From an uncultured Erysipelotrichaceae bacterium (GTDB lineage: Bacteria; Bacillota_I; Bacilli_A; Erysipelotrichales; Erysipelotrichaceae): a DNA stretch of 38,964 nt. Below are positions 6,011-14,568 of the stretch, in pieces. The notes beneath the pieces are model-generated. The model searched no databases, was not told the origin of the DNA, and saw only the letters and a list, made by a program, of their open reading frames with translations. Positions within the stretch are counted from its first letter, which is position 1. Every line of letters starts with the position of its first letter. The stretch is taken from positions 1 to 38,964 of the forward strand of contig CAMCKH010000010.1 in assembly GCA_945875435.1 (NCBI GenBank), in the 5' to 3' direction. The translations under genes were made by a program, and so were the position numbers.

Positions 6011-8422
6011 TTATGGATTACTTGGAGCCCCGGTGTTTTCTGATTGTGTGTTAGTAGTAGTTTCTGTATTTTCTGCTTCAGAATTACCATTTGTTTCAGT
6101 ATTTTCTTGATTTGTTTCTCCAGAATTTCCTTCACTATTTTGATTATTATTATTACCATTTGTGGTTGGAGCAGTATATTTATAAATAGTAACGGTTAAA
6201 GTTGTATTTTCAGTTACAGGATCAGCATTAAATCCATAAACTATTTTATTGTTTTCACTTTCGTTTTGTGTAGTTACTTCATTTTTCACAAGATTAGTTC
6301 TTAAATTACGACTAACCCAACTTTCAAATTCAGCCACACTGCTATAACTTGTGAGTTCACTTAATGCAGCAGCAGATACTTTTTTAACCGCAACTTTATA
6401 ATAAGTTATAGTTATACTATTTTGTTTTGTTTTAAGAGTTTTTGGTGCCACACTTTGAGCTTTAACCTTGCCAGCCATATTTGAATCGCTTGGTTCTTCT
6501 TCAATATAAGTGATACTATAGCCATTCGCATTAACCCAATTATTAACCACACTAATATCACCATTCACAAAGTTAGGAACATAATTTTCAGGATTATCTT
6601 GCCCAATCGCAGTTATTCTAATGCTGCCAACACTACTTAAAAGCATTCCGGGTCTAGTATTTTCATCTTGAGAAACAATAGTTCCATCTCCATTTTCAAA
6701 CCAACCAGGATCTCCTTGACTTAAATAGGTTATCACTAGACTAACTCCCTTAGAACTTGCCCAAGCTTGTGCTTCAGATAAGGTCATATCAGTAAGAACT
6801 GGAATTACATCCGGCATTTCTTCATGAACTATTGATTCATTAAATATTTCAGTGGGAACTTTTTTAAATTCAAATGTATACTCATAAGAGAATTTAAAAC
6901 GAGGATTTTGTTTAATTTCACTGTATTGATCTAAAGTTTCTTTGATTACTCCAATATTTTCTTTAATAGAACCTTCATACAAAGGATAAACCCATAAAGC
7001 CATTTGAGCACCATAATTATAAGACCAAGAAGAATAACCCATAACTCTCATATTATTAAATGTTATTGAATCAAATGGATTAGCTCCGGTATAGACCTTG
7101 ATAGATGTTAGATAATTAAACATTGATACAATTTGTTCAATACTTAAATTGGTTTTAAAATTTTCTCCTGCAATGTCAATAACATTTAAAATAGTGTTCA
7201 CATCTTTAACACTCATTAATTTTCTAACAATCTCTTTAATAACTTGTTGTTGATGGTTTTGGCGATCAAAATCTCCATTAGGCATTTGTTTTCTTTCTCT
7301 TGCAAAAGCTAGAGCTTGTTCACCATTAGCTAATTGATGACCCTTACCTATCCAAACAGTCATATTTCCTCTTTCAAGACTTGAGTTTTGACCTACAAAC
7401 TCAATCGGTGAATCAATGGTAATACCTCCTAATGCATCAACCACATCTACAACACCCTTAAAATTAATTTCTGCATAAAAATCAATATCAACATCCAATA
7501 AATCAGAAACACTATCAATCAAACAGCCACGACTAATAGCTCTTGAATGTGTAATCTTATCTTTAGCCTTCCCGCTGTAACAACTTATAGGAACATAGCT
7601 ATCTCTCGCAACGCTTGTGAAAGTTACTGTTAAATTGGTAGGGTTAACTGAAGCTAAAATAATACTGTCAGCTAAACCTCCTCCGCCTTCTTCTTGAGCA
7701 TATCCTATTAATAAAACTGTAAAAGGTTTAGAAACAATATCCTTATCATTTCCACCACTTTCAGTAGCAACACTCTCATCAAAAGAATGAATTAGAGTTA
7801 ATTTTGAAATTGTACCTTCAAAACCTTCATTATTTTTTAATTGAGAATTATAAGTATTATCTGTGATAACTGCATCTATTTCTTTATTAATCAGTCCCAG
7901 CATCATATCCATAAAGGTATTATATTCTTTATAAGTAACATTTACTTTTTCAAGCTCTAACTTACGCTTACCAATAGATACCACACTCGTATCATCATTG
8001 GTGTGTAAAACTCCTATTTTTTTATTATTTAATGCTGAAAGTGTAGTTAAATTAGGATTATCATAAGCTACAAAATTAACTATCATTTTTTCTGTTTGAC
8101 TTCCAGAGCTATTTACTGATTTTTTAATTGATGAATTTATTCTACCTACCGCATATATTGAAAAGCTAGAAAAAACCACAAATAAAATACTTAAAGATAA
8201 TGCGATATGTTTTAAAAGATTATCTTTAAAATTTAGTCCAAGAAAGAAAATAATATCTATAATCAAAATTAAAATAATTAATATTCCAAATCCTGAATAA
8301 AAAATACTAGGGTTTAAATTAATATATTTGTAAGAAACAAAAAACAATAAAGCTATCAAAATATGTATTATAAACACAAGAGAAAATAAAGCATAATTTA
8401 TAATTTTACTAATTTTAAACAT
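6011..8422 (-). CDS. LytR-CpsA-Psr (LCP) family protein with CpsA-like accessory domain and C-terminal PASTA domains
   Basis: About 803 residues. The N-terminus has three membrane helices (about 8-30, 43-62, 74-92), as in Streptococcus CpsA. Next is an extracellular accessory domain resembling a substrate-binding fold (about 115-220), then the LCP catalytic domain (about 232-405). Hallmarks of that domain are FTVLLIGYAQEE, SVARDSYVPI, ITHSRAISRG, DALGGITID, ALAFARERK and DRQNHQQQVI. LCP enzymes transfer undecaprenyl-linked glycopolymers to peptidoglycan. Two PASTA-like modules follow (about 540-607 and 613-678), a less clear third (about 685-765), and a Thr/Asn/Glu/Ser-rich tail. PASTA domains normally occur in PBPs and Ser/Thr kinases and bind muropeptides. 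I use the ATG at 8422, which overlaps the upstream stop as TAATG and has GGTGGG before it; a GTG at 8431 would add three residues. Confidence 0.88.
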   Translation of the reverse strand: MFKISKIINYALFSLVFIIHILIALLFFVSYKYINLNPSIFYSGFGILIILILIIDIIFFLGLNFKDNLLKHIALSLSILFVVFSSFSIYAVGRINSSIKKSVNSSGSQTEKMIVNFVAYDNPNLTTLSALNNKKIGVLHTNDDTSVVSIGKRKLELEKVNVTYKEYNTFMDMMLGLINKEIDAVITDNTYNSQLKNNEGFEGTISKLTLIHSFDESVATESGGNDKDIVSKPFTVLLIGYAQEEGGGGLADSIILASVNPTNLTVTFTSVARDSYVPISCYSGKAKDKITHSRAISRGCLIDSVSDLLDVDIDFYAEINFKGVVDVVDALGGITIDSPIEFVGQNSSLERGNMTVWIGKGHQLANGEQALAFARERKQMPNGDFDRQNHQQQVIKEIVRKLMSVKDVNTILNVIDIAGENFKTNLSIEQIVSMFNYLTSIKVYTGANPFDSITFNNMRVMGYSSWSYNYGAQMALWVYPLYEGSIKENIGVIKETLDQYSEIKQNPRFKFSYEYTFEFKKVPTEIFNESIVHEEMPDVIPVLTDMTLSEAQAWASSKGVSLVITYLSQGDPGWFENGDGTIVSQDENTRPGMLLSSVGSIRITAIGQDNPENYVPNFVNGDISVVNNWVNANGYSITYIEEEPSDSNMAGKVKAQSVAPKTLKTKQNSITITYYKVAVKKVSAAALSELTSYSSVAEFESWVSRNLRTNLVKNEVTTQNESENNKIVYGFNADPVTENTTLTVTIYKYTAPTTNGNNNNQNSEGNSGETNQENTETNGNSEAENTETTTNTQSENTGAPSNP

Positions 8423-9093
8423 TATTCCCACCCCACTATAATTTCAAATCTTCCATCTTTGTTTTTGATAACATAAAACTCGCCTCTGTTAGTAAAGATA
8501 TTTTCATCAAATTTTGCTTTATCCTTATAAACCCAAGTCGCAACAACTCTATAAATCATTTCAGCATCTTGTACTTTAAAAAGATTTTTGTCTTGTGCTA
8601 AAACATTAGCTTCAACACTTTCAACTTCAATTAAGTTATTGACACCATATTCATTCTTATAAATCGCAAAATATTTATAAAAATGATTTTGAGCTTGTAG
8701 ATAAAGATTGATTCTAGTAGGACTATAAAGATAATAAACTCCACCAACATCATAAGATCCTGCCTTATTACTCCAAGTATACATATCGGCTACATAATTT
8801 TTTACTATAAGTTCCGCAATCAAAGAATCTTCTTTTTCATTTTTATTTAATTCTTTTTCTAATTGTTTAAAATATTCTTTTTGAATACTAGTAGCATTAT
8901 GTCTTAAATGGTAATCATACCCTTCAATGTTGTCTAGTGAGTTTTTATTTGAAGTAACACTAGAATTTTTAATGTTTTTTACGGTTGAAATTATATTAAA
9001 TCCCAATAATAAAATCACAAAAAATAAAGGTATACAAATAATTATTGTCAATAATCTTCTAGTCTTTCTTTTTTTAAATATACTTTTTTTCAT
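8422..9093 (-). CDS. Membrane-anchored protein of unknown function, upstream partner of the LCP gene
   Basis: About 223 residues. A positively charged start (MKKSIFKKRKTRR) is followed by one membrane helix (about 15-38). A soluble extracytoplasmic domain of about 180 residues begins with a Ser/Asn linker and helical, Lys/Glu-rich sequence, and ends in a beta-rich part (YRVVATWVYKDK ... GEFYVIKNKDGRFEIIVGW). The layout resembles small NTF2-like or peripilin-type exported domains, but I cannot name a family. Start: an upstream ATG at 9129 would overlap dusB, and the promoter places initiation at 9093-9094, so I choose 9093. It is coupled to the LCP gene by a TAATG overlap, suggesting a shared envelope role. 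Confidence 0.7.
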   Translation of the reverse strand: MKKSIFKKRKTRRLLTIIICIPLFFVILLLGFNIISTVKNIKNSSVTSNKNSLDNIEGYDYHLRHNATSIQKEYFKQLEKELNKNEKEDSLIAELIVKNYVADMYTWSNKAGSYDVGGVYYLYSPTRINLYLQAQNHFYKYFAIYKNEYGVNNLIEVESVEANVLAQDKNLFKVQDAEMIYRVVATWVYKDKAKFDENIFTNRGEFYVIKNKDGRFEIIVGWE

Positions 9094-9100
9094 ACTTATT

Positions 9101-9129
9101 ATTTTATCACTTAACACTTTCAACTTCAA
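9101..9129 (-). promoter_or_regulatory. Promoter giving a leaderless mRNA for the 9093 gene
   Basis: On the - strand, -35 TTGAAG (9129-9124), a 17-bp spacer and -10 TAAAAT (9106-9101), with a TGn extension (TGATAAAAT). Only 7 nt separate the -10 from the ATG at 9093, so the transcript should begin at the start codon. The -35 lies in the last codons of dusB, whose TGA stop is at 9107-9109. Confidence 0.7.
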
Positions 9130-10093
9130 TTTTAACTTTTAAATAGTCGTTTATTATCTCTTTTAAATCGTTTAAAGTATCAATTTTAATAACTCTGCTT
9201 CTAAACTTAGCACAATTCGGCAATCCACTAAAATAATGTGCACCAATAGCTCTAAATTCTTTCATAGCCACTGCTTCGCCTTTAAGTTCAATTAATTTTT
9301 CAGCGTGGTTTAAACAGATGCTCATTATTTCATCAATATTAACTGTGTCTATTGGTAAGTTATTATTGTAATTGATGATTTGTCTAATAAGATAAGGATT
9401 TCCTACCACTCCTCTCGCAATCATCACTCCATCTACTTTACTGTAATTTTTCTTTTCAATATAATCGTTTAAAGTTTTCACATCACCATTGCCAATTACC
9501 GGTATTTTTAACTTTTCTTTCATTTCTTTAATGTAAGACCAATCACTTTCACCATTATACATTTGTGATCTAGTTCTTGCGTGAAGCGAAATTGCAGCTA
9601 CCCCTACAGCTTCTAATTTTTGAGCTAATCTTACGCAATTAATATCTTCCTTAGTATAACCTAATCTCATCTTCACAGTTACTGGTTTACTTACATTTTT
9701 TATTATCTCTTCAACTATCTCAACAGCCTTATCTTCATCAAGCATCAAAGCACTTCCGGCACCTTGTTTAACTATTTTATTTACCGGACAACCCATATTG
9801 ATATCTATTAAATCATAATTGGTTTTATCAATAATTTTTGCAGCTTCTACCATACTTTCTTTTTCACTACCAAAAATTTGAATCCCAGTAGGACCTAATT
9901 TAATCGGTGATTCCATAAGCATTTTTAAAGTTTTTTCGTTTTCATAAATAAGTGCTTTATCAGAAACCATCTCTTTTATAACTAGTCCTGCTCCTAAATT
10001 AAAACAAAGATCCATAAAAGCATTATTAGTAATGCCTGCCATCGGTGCTATCACAATATCATTTTTAATTTCCAAATCTTTGATTTTCAACAT
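9107..10093 (-). CDS. dusB: tRNA-dihydrouridine synthase (DusB family)
   Basis: A 328-residue FMN-dependent enzyme that reduces specific uridines in the tRNA D-loop. The TIM-barrel signatures are in order: VIAPMAGITN near the start, DINMGCPVNK with catalytic Cys102, VKMRLGY, the RTRSQMYNG substrate loop, and PVIGNGDV with VMIARG phosphate-binding turns. The length is normal. The start at 10093 gives the standard N-terminus (MLKIKDLEIKNDIVIAPMAG) and implies a 29-bp overlap with the end of hslO. AAGGA lies about 10 nt before it. It ends in TGA. The hslO-dusB order is common in Firmicutes. Confidence 0.94.
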   Translation of the reverse strand: MLKIKDLEIKNDIVIAPMAGITNNAFMDLCFNLGAGLVIKEMVSDKALIYENEKTLKMLMESPIKLGPTGIQIFGSEKESMVEAAKIIDKTNYDLIDINMGCPVNKIVKQGAGSALMLDEDKAVEIVEEIIKNVSKPVTVKMRLGYTKEDINCVRLAQKLEAVGVAAISLHARTRSQMYNGESDWSYIKEMKEKLKIPVIGNGDVKTLNDYIEKKNYSKVDGVMIARGVVGNPYLIRQIINYNNNLPIDTVNIDEIMSICLNHAEKLIELKGEAVAMKEFRAIGAHYFSGLPNCAKFRSRVIKIDTLNDLKEIINDYLKVKIEVESVK

Positions 10094-10946
10094 AACTAAT
10101 AATTCCTTCTAAATCATTTTTATTTATTTCATATAATTTATTGCAGTATTCACATTTAACTTCTATTTTATTTTCTTTTTTAAGTTCTAAAATGTCGGTT
10201 AAAGGTAGTGTAGAAATTCCTGCCATAAATCGTTCTTTATTGCAATCACAATAATATTTTAAACTTCTATACTCTTGTTTTTCATAATCTTTAAACATAG
10301 TTAAAACTATTTTTTCAAGATCTTCATTTTCGCTTAAAAGCTGCGTTATAGGTTTCATTTCTTTTAATAAGTTTTCTAAGTAGACAATATCACTTTCTAA
10401 ATGCCCAGGTAATAATTGAATGATTAAAGCTCCACTTTTTTTAATGCTGTAATCTTCATTAACTAAAACCCCTAAAGATACAATTGTGGGAGTTTGTTCA
10501 GACTGCATAAAATAATACGCAAAATCTTCTCCAAGTTCACCACTAACCAATTTAACACTTCCAGTAAAATTATTTTTAATCCCTGTTTTTGTAACTTTTA
10601 AATAACCATCGGTCCCAACCGCTTCTTTCACAGCTAATTTACCATCACTGTTTCTTTTTAAATAAATGGTATTATCTGATACAAAACCTTTAACTTCACC
10701 CTTATTGTTGCTGCTAACCATAATTGTTCCAATACTTCCTGAACCATTAATTGTAATATGCAGTTTACCTTCATCCTTAAGCATTAAACCCATCAAACCA
10801 CCTGCACCAATAACCCTGCCTAATGCTGCTGCACTTGTAGGATATAAGTCGTGAGCCTTTCTAGCATCTTCCACAACCTCTGTAGTATCAGCTATATAAA
10901 TTCTGACATTTTTATTTAATGCCAGACCAATTAAAACATTTTCCAT
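10065..10946 (-). CDS. hslO: Redox-regulated chaperone Hsp33
   Basis: A 293-residue holdase chaperone activated by oxidation or heat. The zinc-binding redox switch is intact: Cys233 and Cys235 (YYCDCNKERF) with Cys265 and Cys268 (VKCEYCNKLY), the C-X-C/C-X2-C arrangement. N-terminal conserved blocks include TSAAALGRVIGAGGLMGLMLK and the GELGEDFAYYFMQSEQ region. A canonical Shine-Dalgarno AGGAGG lies 5 nt before the ATG. It is third in the cls-small ORF-hslO-dusB operon and overlaps dusB by 29 bp. Confidence 0.96.
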   Translation of the reverse strand: MENVLIGLALNKNVRIYIADTTEVVEDARKAHDLYPTSAAALGRVIGAGGLMGLMLKDEGKLHITINGSGSIGTIMVSSNNKGEVKGFVSDNTIYLKRNSDGKLAVKEAVGTDGYLKVTKTGIKNNFTGSVKLVSGELGEDFAYYFMQSEQTPTIVSLGVLVNEDYSIKKSGALIIQLLPGHLESDIVYLENLLKEMKPITQLLSENEDLEKIVLTMFKDYEKQEYRSLKYYCDCNKERFMAGISTLPLTDILELKKENKIEVKCEYCNKLYEINKNDLEGIISYVENQRFGN

Positions 10947-10954
10947 AATACCTC

Positions 10955-11203
10955 CTAAAGTTTATAACGTGAATAATATTCTAAATCTTTTAAATCATCA
11001 ATATAATCGTTACTATCTTTGATTAGATAATAGTTATTATTGCTGTTAATCTTAAAATATTCATCCAAGTTAATTTGATAGTGATAATTAAAACCGTAAA
11101 CACTTAAAGTATTTTTGTTTAATTTTAAAATTTCATTACTATCACTTTTAATTACATAACCATCTTTAAGTAATTTAATCACTTCATTTTTTTCAATTTT
11201 CAT
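10955..11203 (-). CDS. Small hypothetical protein between cls and hslO
   Basis: An 82-residue acidic protein with no membrane segment, Cys or recognisable motif. It begins with Lys/Glu-rich helix (MKIEKNEVIKLLKDGYVI) followed by Asn/Tyr-rich, probably beta-strand sequence, ending in a short helix. I do not recognise it. It is likely real because its ATG overlaps the cls stop as ATGA and it ends 8 bp before hslO with that gene's ribosome-binding site in the gap. Codon use resembles the neighbours. Confidence 0.6.
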   Translation of the reverse strand: MKIEKNEVIKLLKDGYVIKSDSNEILKLNKNTLSVYGFNYHYQINLDEYFKINSNNNYYLIKDSNDYIDDLKDLEYYSRYKL

Positions 11204-12729
11204 AACAAAGAAGAAAAAATATTCACAATAACCATCATAATTTTTACAATTATATTTCTTTTTGAAATTTCTTGAATTGTAATTAATTTTGATTTATTAA
11301 CTGTTTCTTTAAAATCATTTTTCATTTTATAAATAATGTTTTTATCATTATATAGACAACCACATTCATAATTCAAATAATATGAACGATAATCCATATT
11401 AATGGTTCCAATAAGTGCAAGCTCATCATCCATAATAATTTCCTTGCTATGTATAAATCCATCAAGATACTCATAAACTTTAACACCTTTTTGAACCAAT
11501 TGTTTATAATTGCTTTGGCTAGCTAATTTAGTAGCTTTCTTATCGAATTTATGTGGTAAAATCACACAAACATCAACTCCTTTTTCGCTAGCCTTAATTA
11601 AAGAATTTATAAGTTCATAATCTAAAACTAAATATGGAGTTTTAATATATAAATTGCTGCGAGCTTTATTAATTAAATCTAAATGAATACTTCTGCCGAT
11701 ATAACTATCATCTTTAGGACTATCGCTAAATGGCAATAATAAACTATTATTTTCAAATTTACGATAATTTAATTTGTATTGTTGGTAATCTAAATTTTCA
11801 TTATTTGTAGCGTTATAAAATTGAATAAACATAATAGTTAAATTATAAACAGCACTTCCTTCAATTCTAATTCCAGAATCTTTCCAATGACCGTATTTTT
11901 GATAAATATTCACATATTCATCAGCCATATTAACACCGCCCATATAACCAATATTGTTGTCGATAACTGTAATTTTGCGATGATTACGATTATTTAAACG
12001 GTTTAAAGTTTTAAAATTAAAAGGATTAAATATCGCAATTTTAATACCTAAATCTTTCATTTTTTCTTTAAAATTAGTTTCCAAAGTATTTAAACAGCCT
12101 AAATCATCATACATGAAATAAACTTCTACACCTTCTTTAACCTTTATTTTTAAAATTTCAATAATTTCTGATAATAATTTTCCTTTTGAAACAATATAGT
12201 ATTCTAAAAAAATAAAATGTTTTGCCTCTTTTAAATCTTGCTTCATCGCTTCAAAATAGGCTTCGCCACTACCAAAATAATCAATATTATTATTTTCATA
12301 ATAATTATATGAAGATATTTTCTTTAAATATTCAAATTGCACTATATCTTCATAACTATATTTTGTTTTATCAATACTTTCATTATCTCGATAACAATGT
12401 TTTAACTTTTCTTCTTCCTTAATTATCACGTTTTTAAAAGCTCTAGGAATTGTGCTTAAACCGTAAAAAAGATAAAAAAATGCACCTATTAAAGGGAAAA
12501 TAAATACTACCAAACACCAGGCAATCTTATAAGAAGGGTTTTGGTGTCTAGCTAAGATATAGGCTACCAAAAATAAATTCAAAACTGAAAAAATACTAAT
12601 TAATGTGTAATTAAGACTAATTAGCGAAACAATTACTTTAAAAAATAACCACTGCAAGACAAACGCAAATATAATCAAGGTTATTTTATTACTGATTAAA
12701 CGATAAATTCTACTAATAATTTTTTCCAT
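11200..12729 (-). CDS. cls: Cardiolipin synthase (PLD superfamily)
   Basis: About 509 residues. Two N-terminal membrane helices are followed by two phospholipase-D modules, each with an HKD motif: HRKITVID (about residue 252) followed by GYMGGVN, and HSKEIIMD (about 428) followed by ALIGTINMD. The enzyme condenses two phosphatidylglycerols into cardiolipin at the membrane. I start at the ATG at 12729; a TTG at 12741 would add only four residues. No Shine-Dalgarno sequence is evident before 12729. It ends in TGA overlapping the next small gene. It is the first gene of the cls-hslO-dusB operon. Confidence 0.92.
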   Translation of the reverse strand: MEKIISRIYRLISNKITLIIFAFVLQWLFFKVIVSLISLNYTLISIFSVLNLFLVAYILARHQNPSYKIAWCLVVFIFPLIGAFFYLFYGLSTIPRAFKNVIIKEEEKLKHCYRDNESIDKTKYSYEDIVQFEYLKKISSYNYYENNNIDYFGSGEAYFEAMKQDLKEAKHFIFLEYYIVSKGKLLSEIIEILKIKVKEGVEVYFMYDDLGCLNTLETNFKEKMKDLGIKIAIFNPFNFKTLNRLNNRNHRKITVIDNNIGYMGGVNMADEYVNIYQKYGHWKDSGIRIEGSAVYNLTIMFIQFYNATNNENLDYQQYKLNYRKFENNSLLLPFSDSPKDDSYIGRSIHLDLINKARSNLYIKTPYLVLDYELINSLIKASEKGVDVCVILPHKFDKKATKLASQSNYKQLVQKGVKVYEYLDGFIHSKEIIMDDELALIGTINMDYRSYYLNYECGCLYNDKNIIYKMKNDFKETVNKSKLITIQEISKRNIIVKIMMVIVNIFSSLL

Positions 12730-12762
12730 AAAAGCACACAAGTAGCATTTGTATGTATTTAT

Positions 12763-12791
12763 ATTATATCAAAAAAAGAAATTTGCACCAA
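12763..12791 (-). promoter_or_regulatory. Promoter of cls, with its -35 inside the preceding terminator
   Basis: On the - strand, -35 TTGGTG (12791-12786), a 17-bp spacer and -10 TATAAT (12768-12763). The -35 hexamer forms part of the 3' arm of the terminator at 12782-12833. Initiation near 12756 leaves a leader of about 26 nt without a Shine-Dalgarno sequence. Confidence 0.65.
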
Positions 12792-12833
12792 TTAATCTCT
12801 TGAACCGCAAATCAAAAGAATAATTGATGCAAA
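12782..12833 (-). terminator. Long intrinsic terminator of the pheST operon
   Basis: 22-nt arms (12833-12812 and 12803-12782 read on the - strand) pair at 21 positions including two G-U pairs, with an 8-nt loop (12811-12804). The - strand continues with TTTCTTTTTTTG. This is the longest stem seen in the window and ends the T-box/pheST operon after the CPHC protein. Confidence 0.9.
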
Positions 12834-12845
12834 TACATGTAGTTT

Positions 12846-13094
12846 TTATTTGTTGATTTCTGCAATAACTTTTTGAACAGAATCGTCTAACACTTTTCCT
12901 TCGTGTAGTTTTTTATCATTTAAGAAAAGTGTTGGTACAAAAAAGTAATTATATTTTTCAGCAATTTCAGGTTTTTCACTTTCATCAATTATTTCAATTG
13001 AAACATCGCTTCCAAATGTATATTGATTAAATTCATTTAGAAATTTTTGGCAATGTGGACATCCTGGCAACATAAAAATTTTAACTTCTTTCAT
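12846..13094 (-). CDS. Small cytoplasmic thioredoxin/glutaredoxin-fold protein (CPHC)
   Basis: An 82-residue mini-thioredoxin. The redox motif is GCPHCQKF (Cys12, Cys15) after strand VKIFMLP, and a cis-Pro site follows in YFFVPTLFLND. It has the size and pattern of glutaredoxin-like thioredoxins that reduce disulfides or act with a thiol-transfer partner. There is no export signal. AGGAG lies about 6 nt before the ATG, and the gene begins 1 nt after the lipoprotein thioredoxin gene, so the two are probably functionally linked. It is the last gene of the operon. Confidence 0.82.
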   Translation of the reverse strand: MKEVKIFMLPGCPHCQKFLNEFNQYTFGSDVSIEIIDESEKPEIAEKYNYFFVPTLFLNDKKLHEGKVLDDSVQKVIAEINK

Positions 13095-13095
13095 T

Positions 13096-13650
13096 TTAAT
13101 CTCCTAATTTATTAATTAATGATTGGTAATTATTTTTAAGTGATTTGATTGAACTCTCCTTTGGTGAGTTAAAATCCCAACCATCAACCAAACCCAATTG
13201 ATGATCTACAACCTTACCATCTTTTATTACAAAAACTTCAGGGGTTTGTAAAGCATAGTTTCCGTTTCCGTCTTTATTTAAAATATTACTTAACTTTTCA
13301 GTAACTTCGCTATATTTATCAATTAAAGGATATTTTTCGCTATAAGCATCAACGTAATAAACCACGATGTTATTTTCTTTCGCAACTTCATTTAAGTATT
13401 GGTTTGATTCTTGGCAAACATGGCATCCTTTAAAACCTATCGCAACCAAAGCATCAGTTTCACCATCTCCAATTACTTTAATTAAAGTATCAGGGCTAAT
13501 TCCAAGCATTTGATGATCAAAAGCACTCATATTTTTATAACCGCTCATATCAATAGTGAAACTTTCAAGTTTAGAAACAGTAATATCTTTTTTATTGGTA
13601 CAACCAAATAAAATAATTAAAATCAAAATTAAACTTATTAATTTTTTCAT
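13096..13650 (-). CDS. Lipoprotein with thioredoxin fold (CHVC)
   Basis: A 184-residue exported lipoprotein. The signal peptide ends in lipobox LFGC (Cys17). The mature part has a thioredoxin-like fold with KGCHVCQESNQYL (Cys76, Cys79), strand NNIVVYYVDAYSE and a cis-Pro segment in LQTPEVFVIKDGKVV. It is probably an extracytoplasmic thiol oxidoreductase of the kind that CcdA- or DsbD-like proteins keep reduced; a CcdA-Trx fusion is encoded at 2192-3313. The start has GAGGT upstream and overlaps the kinase gene by 4 bp. Its substrate is unknown. Confidence 0.8.
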   Translation of the reverse strand: MKKLISLILILIILFGCTNKKDITVSKLESFTIDMSGYKNMSAFDHQMLGISPDTLIKVIGDGETDALVAIGFKGCHVCQESNQYLNEVAKENNIVVYYVDAYSEKYPLIDKYSEVTEKLSNILNKDGNGNYALQTPEVFVIKDGKVVDHQLGLVDGWDFNSPKESSIKSLKNNYQSLINKLGD

Positions 13651-14561
13651 ATATTTTTTACCTCTATTAATTCATAATATTTCTCAACCTCTTCTCGAGT
13701 CGCAAGAGAAATATTATTTATTGTAGCATAACTTGCAGCTACAGAATAGCGATATGCTTGTAGGTTATTGCCACCTCTAAGTAAAGATAAGACAAAACCC
13801 GCAACCATAGAATCTCCAGCTCCAGTAGTATTAATTACTTTAACACCATCTAATTTCGCATAATAACTTTCACCTTCACTAAGGAAAATAGAACCATTTT
13901 CTGCTAAAGAAACAATAATATTTTTAGCTCCTAATTGATGTAATAATCTAGCTTTTTCAATAAAGCCATCTATTCCTTCTTCCATATCTTCAAACATTTC
14001 TTTTAATTCTTGGTGGTTAGGTTTAATTAAAAATGGTTTATATTTTAAAAGTTTTAAAAGTAATTTGGGATTCACATCTAAGAAAATTGGAATATTTCTC
14101 TCGCTAAGTTCTTTAATCATCTCTTCTGCTTTATCGTGTAAATCATCTTGAATATTACCACTCAGCACAAACAAATCACTGCTATCAATCTTTTTTAAAC
14201 GATTTTTAAACCTTAACCATTCTTCATCCGAAATAGAAGGCCCTTTCGCATTAAAATGAATATTGTTTTTTCCTATAAATTTTACATTAATACGAGTAGT
14301 TTCACTAATTCCTACAAAAAGTGGTTGAATATAAGAATACTTACTTAGAATATCAAGATATTTTTCTTTTACAAAACCGCCTAAAAAACCTAATGCAATT
14401 GAAGGAACTTTAAAGTTATTCAGTAAAATAGAAACATTTACTCCCTTACCACCTGCTTCATAAAATTCAATATTAGATCTATTCACAACATCTTTTTCAA
14501 TATCTTTTTCAATATTCAAATAATAATCTAAACTAGGATTTAAAGTACAAGTATATATCAT
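13647..14561 (-). CDS. 1-phosphofructokinase/tagatose-6-phosphate kinase family (PfkB) sugar kinase
   Basis: A 304-residue PfkB-fold kinase of the FruK/LacC type. The N-terminus MIYTCTLNPSLDYYL and EAGGKGVNVSILL (35-47) are typical of hexose-phosphate kinases, and NTTGAGDSMVAGF carries the catalytic base Asp250 in the anion hole. It phosphorylates a sugar phosphate, most often fructose 1-phosphate to the 1,6-bisphosphate. No fructose PTS permease or regulator is adjacent to decide between FruK and LacC. GAGGT lies before the ATG. It is translationally coupled to the lipoprotein gene downstream and follows the HerA-like ATPase by 7 bp. Confidence 0.85.
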   Translation of the reverse strand: MIYTCTLNPSLDYYLNIEKDIEKDVVNRSNIEFYEAGGKGVNVSILLNNFKVPSIALGFLGGFVKEKYLDILSKYSYIQPLFVGISETTRINVKFIGKNNIHFNAKGPSISDEEWLRFKNRLKKIDSSDLFVLSGNIQDDLHDKAEEMIKELSERNIPIFLDVNPKLLLKLLKYKPFLIKPNHQELKEMFEDMEEGIDGFIEKARLLHQLGAKNIIVSLAENGSIFLSEGESYYAKLDGVKVINTTGAGDSMVAGFVLSLLRGGNNLQAYRYSVAASYATINNISLATREEVEKYYELIEVKNI

Positions 14562-14568
14562 CTTAACC

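Noticed and set aside
12730-12741. TTG start for cls at 12741
   Set aside because: It adds only four residues with no better ribosome-binding site; the ATG at 12729 starts the expected N-terminus.
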